NCBI GenBank assembly: GCA_013695975.1
Contig: JACCZL010000473.1
Coordinates: 1-6,411, forward strand
Direction: 5' to 3'
Source: Chloroflexota bacterium
GTDB lineage: Bacteria > Chloroflexota > UBA6077 > JACCZL01
DNA: 6,411 nucleotides
This document shows, in pieces, positions 6,401-6,411 of the stretch (position 1 is its first letter; each line of letters starts with the position of its first letter). The notes under the pieces are model-generated. The model was given only the letters and a program-made list of their open reading frames with translations, made no database searches and was not told the origin of the DNA. A program made the position numbers and the translations under genes.

Positions 6401-6411
6401 GAGCCGCCCTC

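Noticed and set aside
1..6411. CRISPR array, tRNA, rRNA, transposase, toxin-antitoxin or defence genes
   Set aside because: Read through on both strands; no regularly spaced direct repeats, tRNA-like cloverleaf or matching protein motifs were seen.

Overview
The window is high-GC DNA with strong G/C bias at third codon positions, dense genes and GTG as well as ATG starts. It contains the 'TCATGCTGAGCGC...GAA' type of palindromic repeat that I associate with Chloroflexota and other soil or thermophilic bacteria. The gene mix (MalF/MalG-type sugar permeases, a PAS-GAF-GAF NarL-type histidine kinase, a short MLPY... protein) fits a Chloroflexota bacterium, perhaps of the Thermomicrobia. This assignment is inference; the window holds no rRNA or marker gene.

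Layout. Bases 1-1582 (+) carry two consecutive permease genes of a carbohydrate ABC importer. The first is cut by the left edge; the second follows after 4 bases. Facing them, only 13 bases away, is a small cupin gene on the minus strand (1596-1943). The 238-base divergent spacer 1944-2181 contains a large imperfect palindrome (2011-2078). It is followed on the plus strand by a conserved protein of unknown function (2182-3087), coupled through an ATGA overlap to an amidohydrolase_2-type TIM-barrel metal hydrolase (3084-3881). The amidohydrolase stop overlaps the stop of a convergent small minus-strand gene (3878-4141) that has an excellent ribosome binding site. The rest (4301-6400, minus) is one soluble sensor histidine kinase with PAS, two GAF domains, a HisKA_3 dimerisation/phosphoacceptor domain and a HATPase domain. 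Its response regulator is not in the window.

How it may work together. The permeases would import a sugar or related polyol with a binding protein and an ATPase encoded outside the window. The cupin, the unknown protein and the amidohydrolase could belong to a small catabolic locus next to the importer, but only the last two are clearly co-translated. The kinase and the 87-residue protein are on the same strand, separated by 159 bases that hold a small dyad; whether they form one regulatory unit is open.

I found no CRISPR array, tRNA, rRNA, transposase, phage gene or recognisable defence system. The least understood items are the unknown family at 2182-3087, the small protein at 3878-4141 and the palindromic repeat at 2011-2078.
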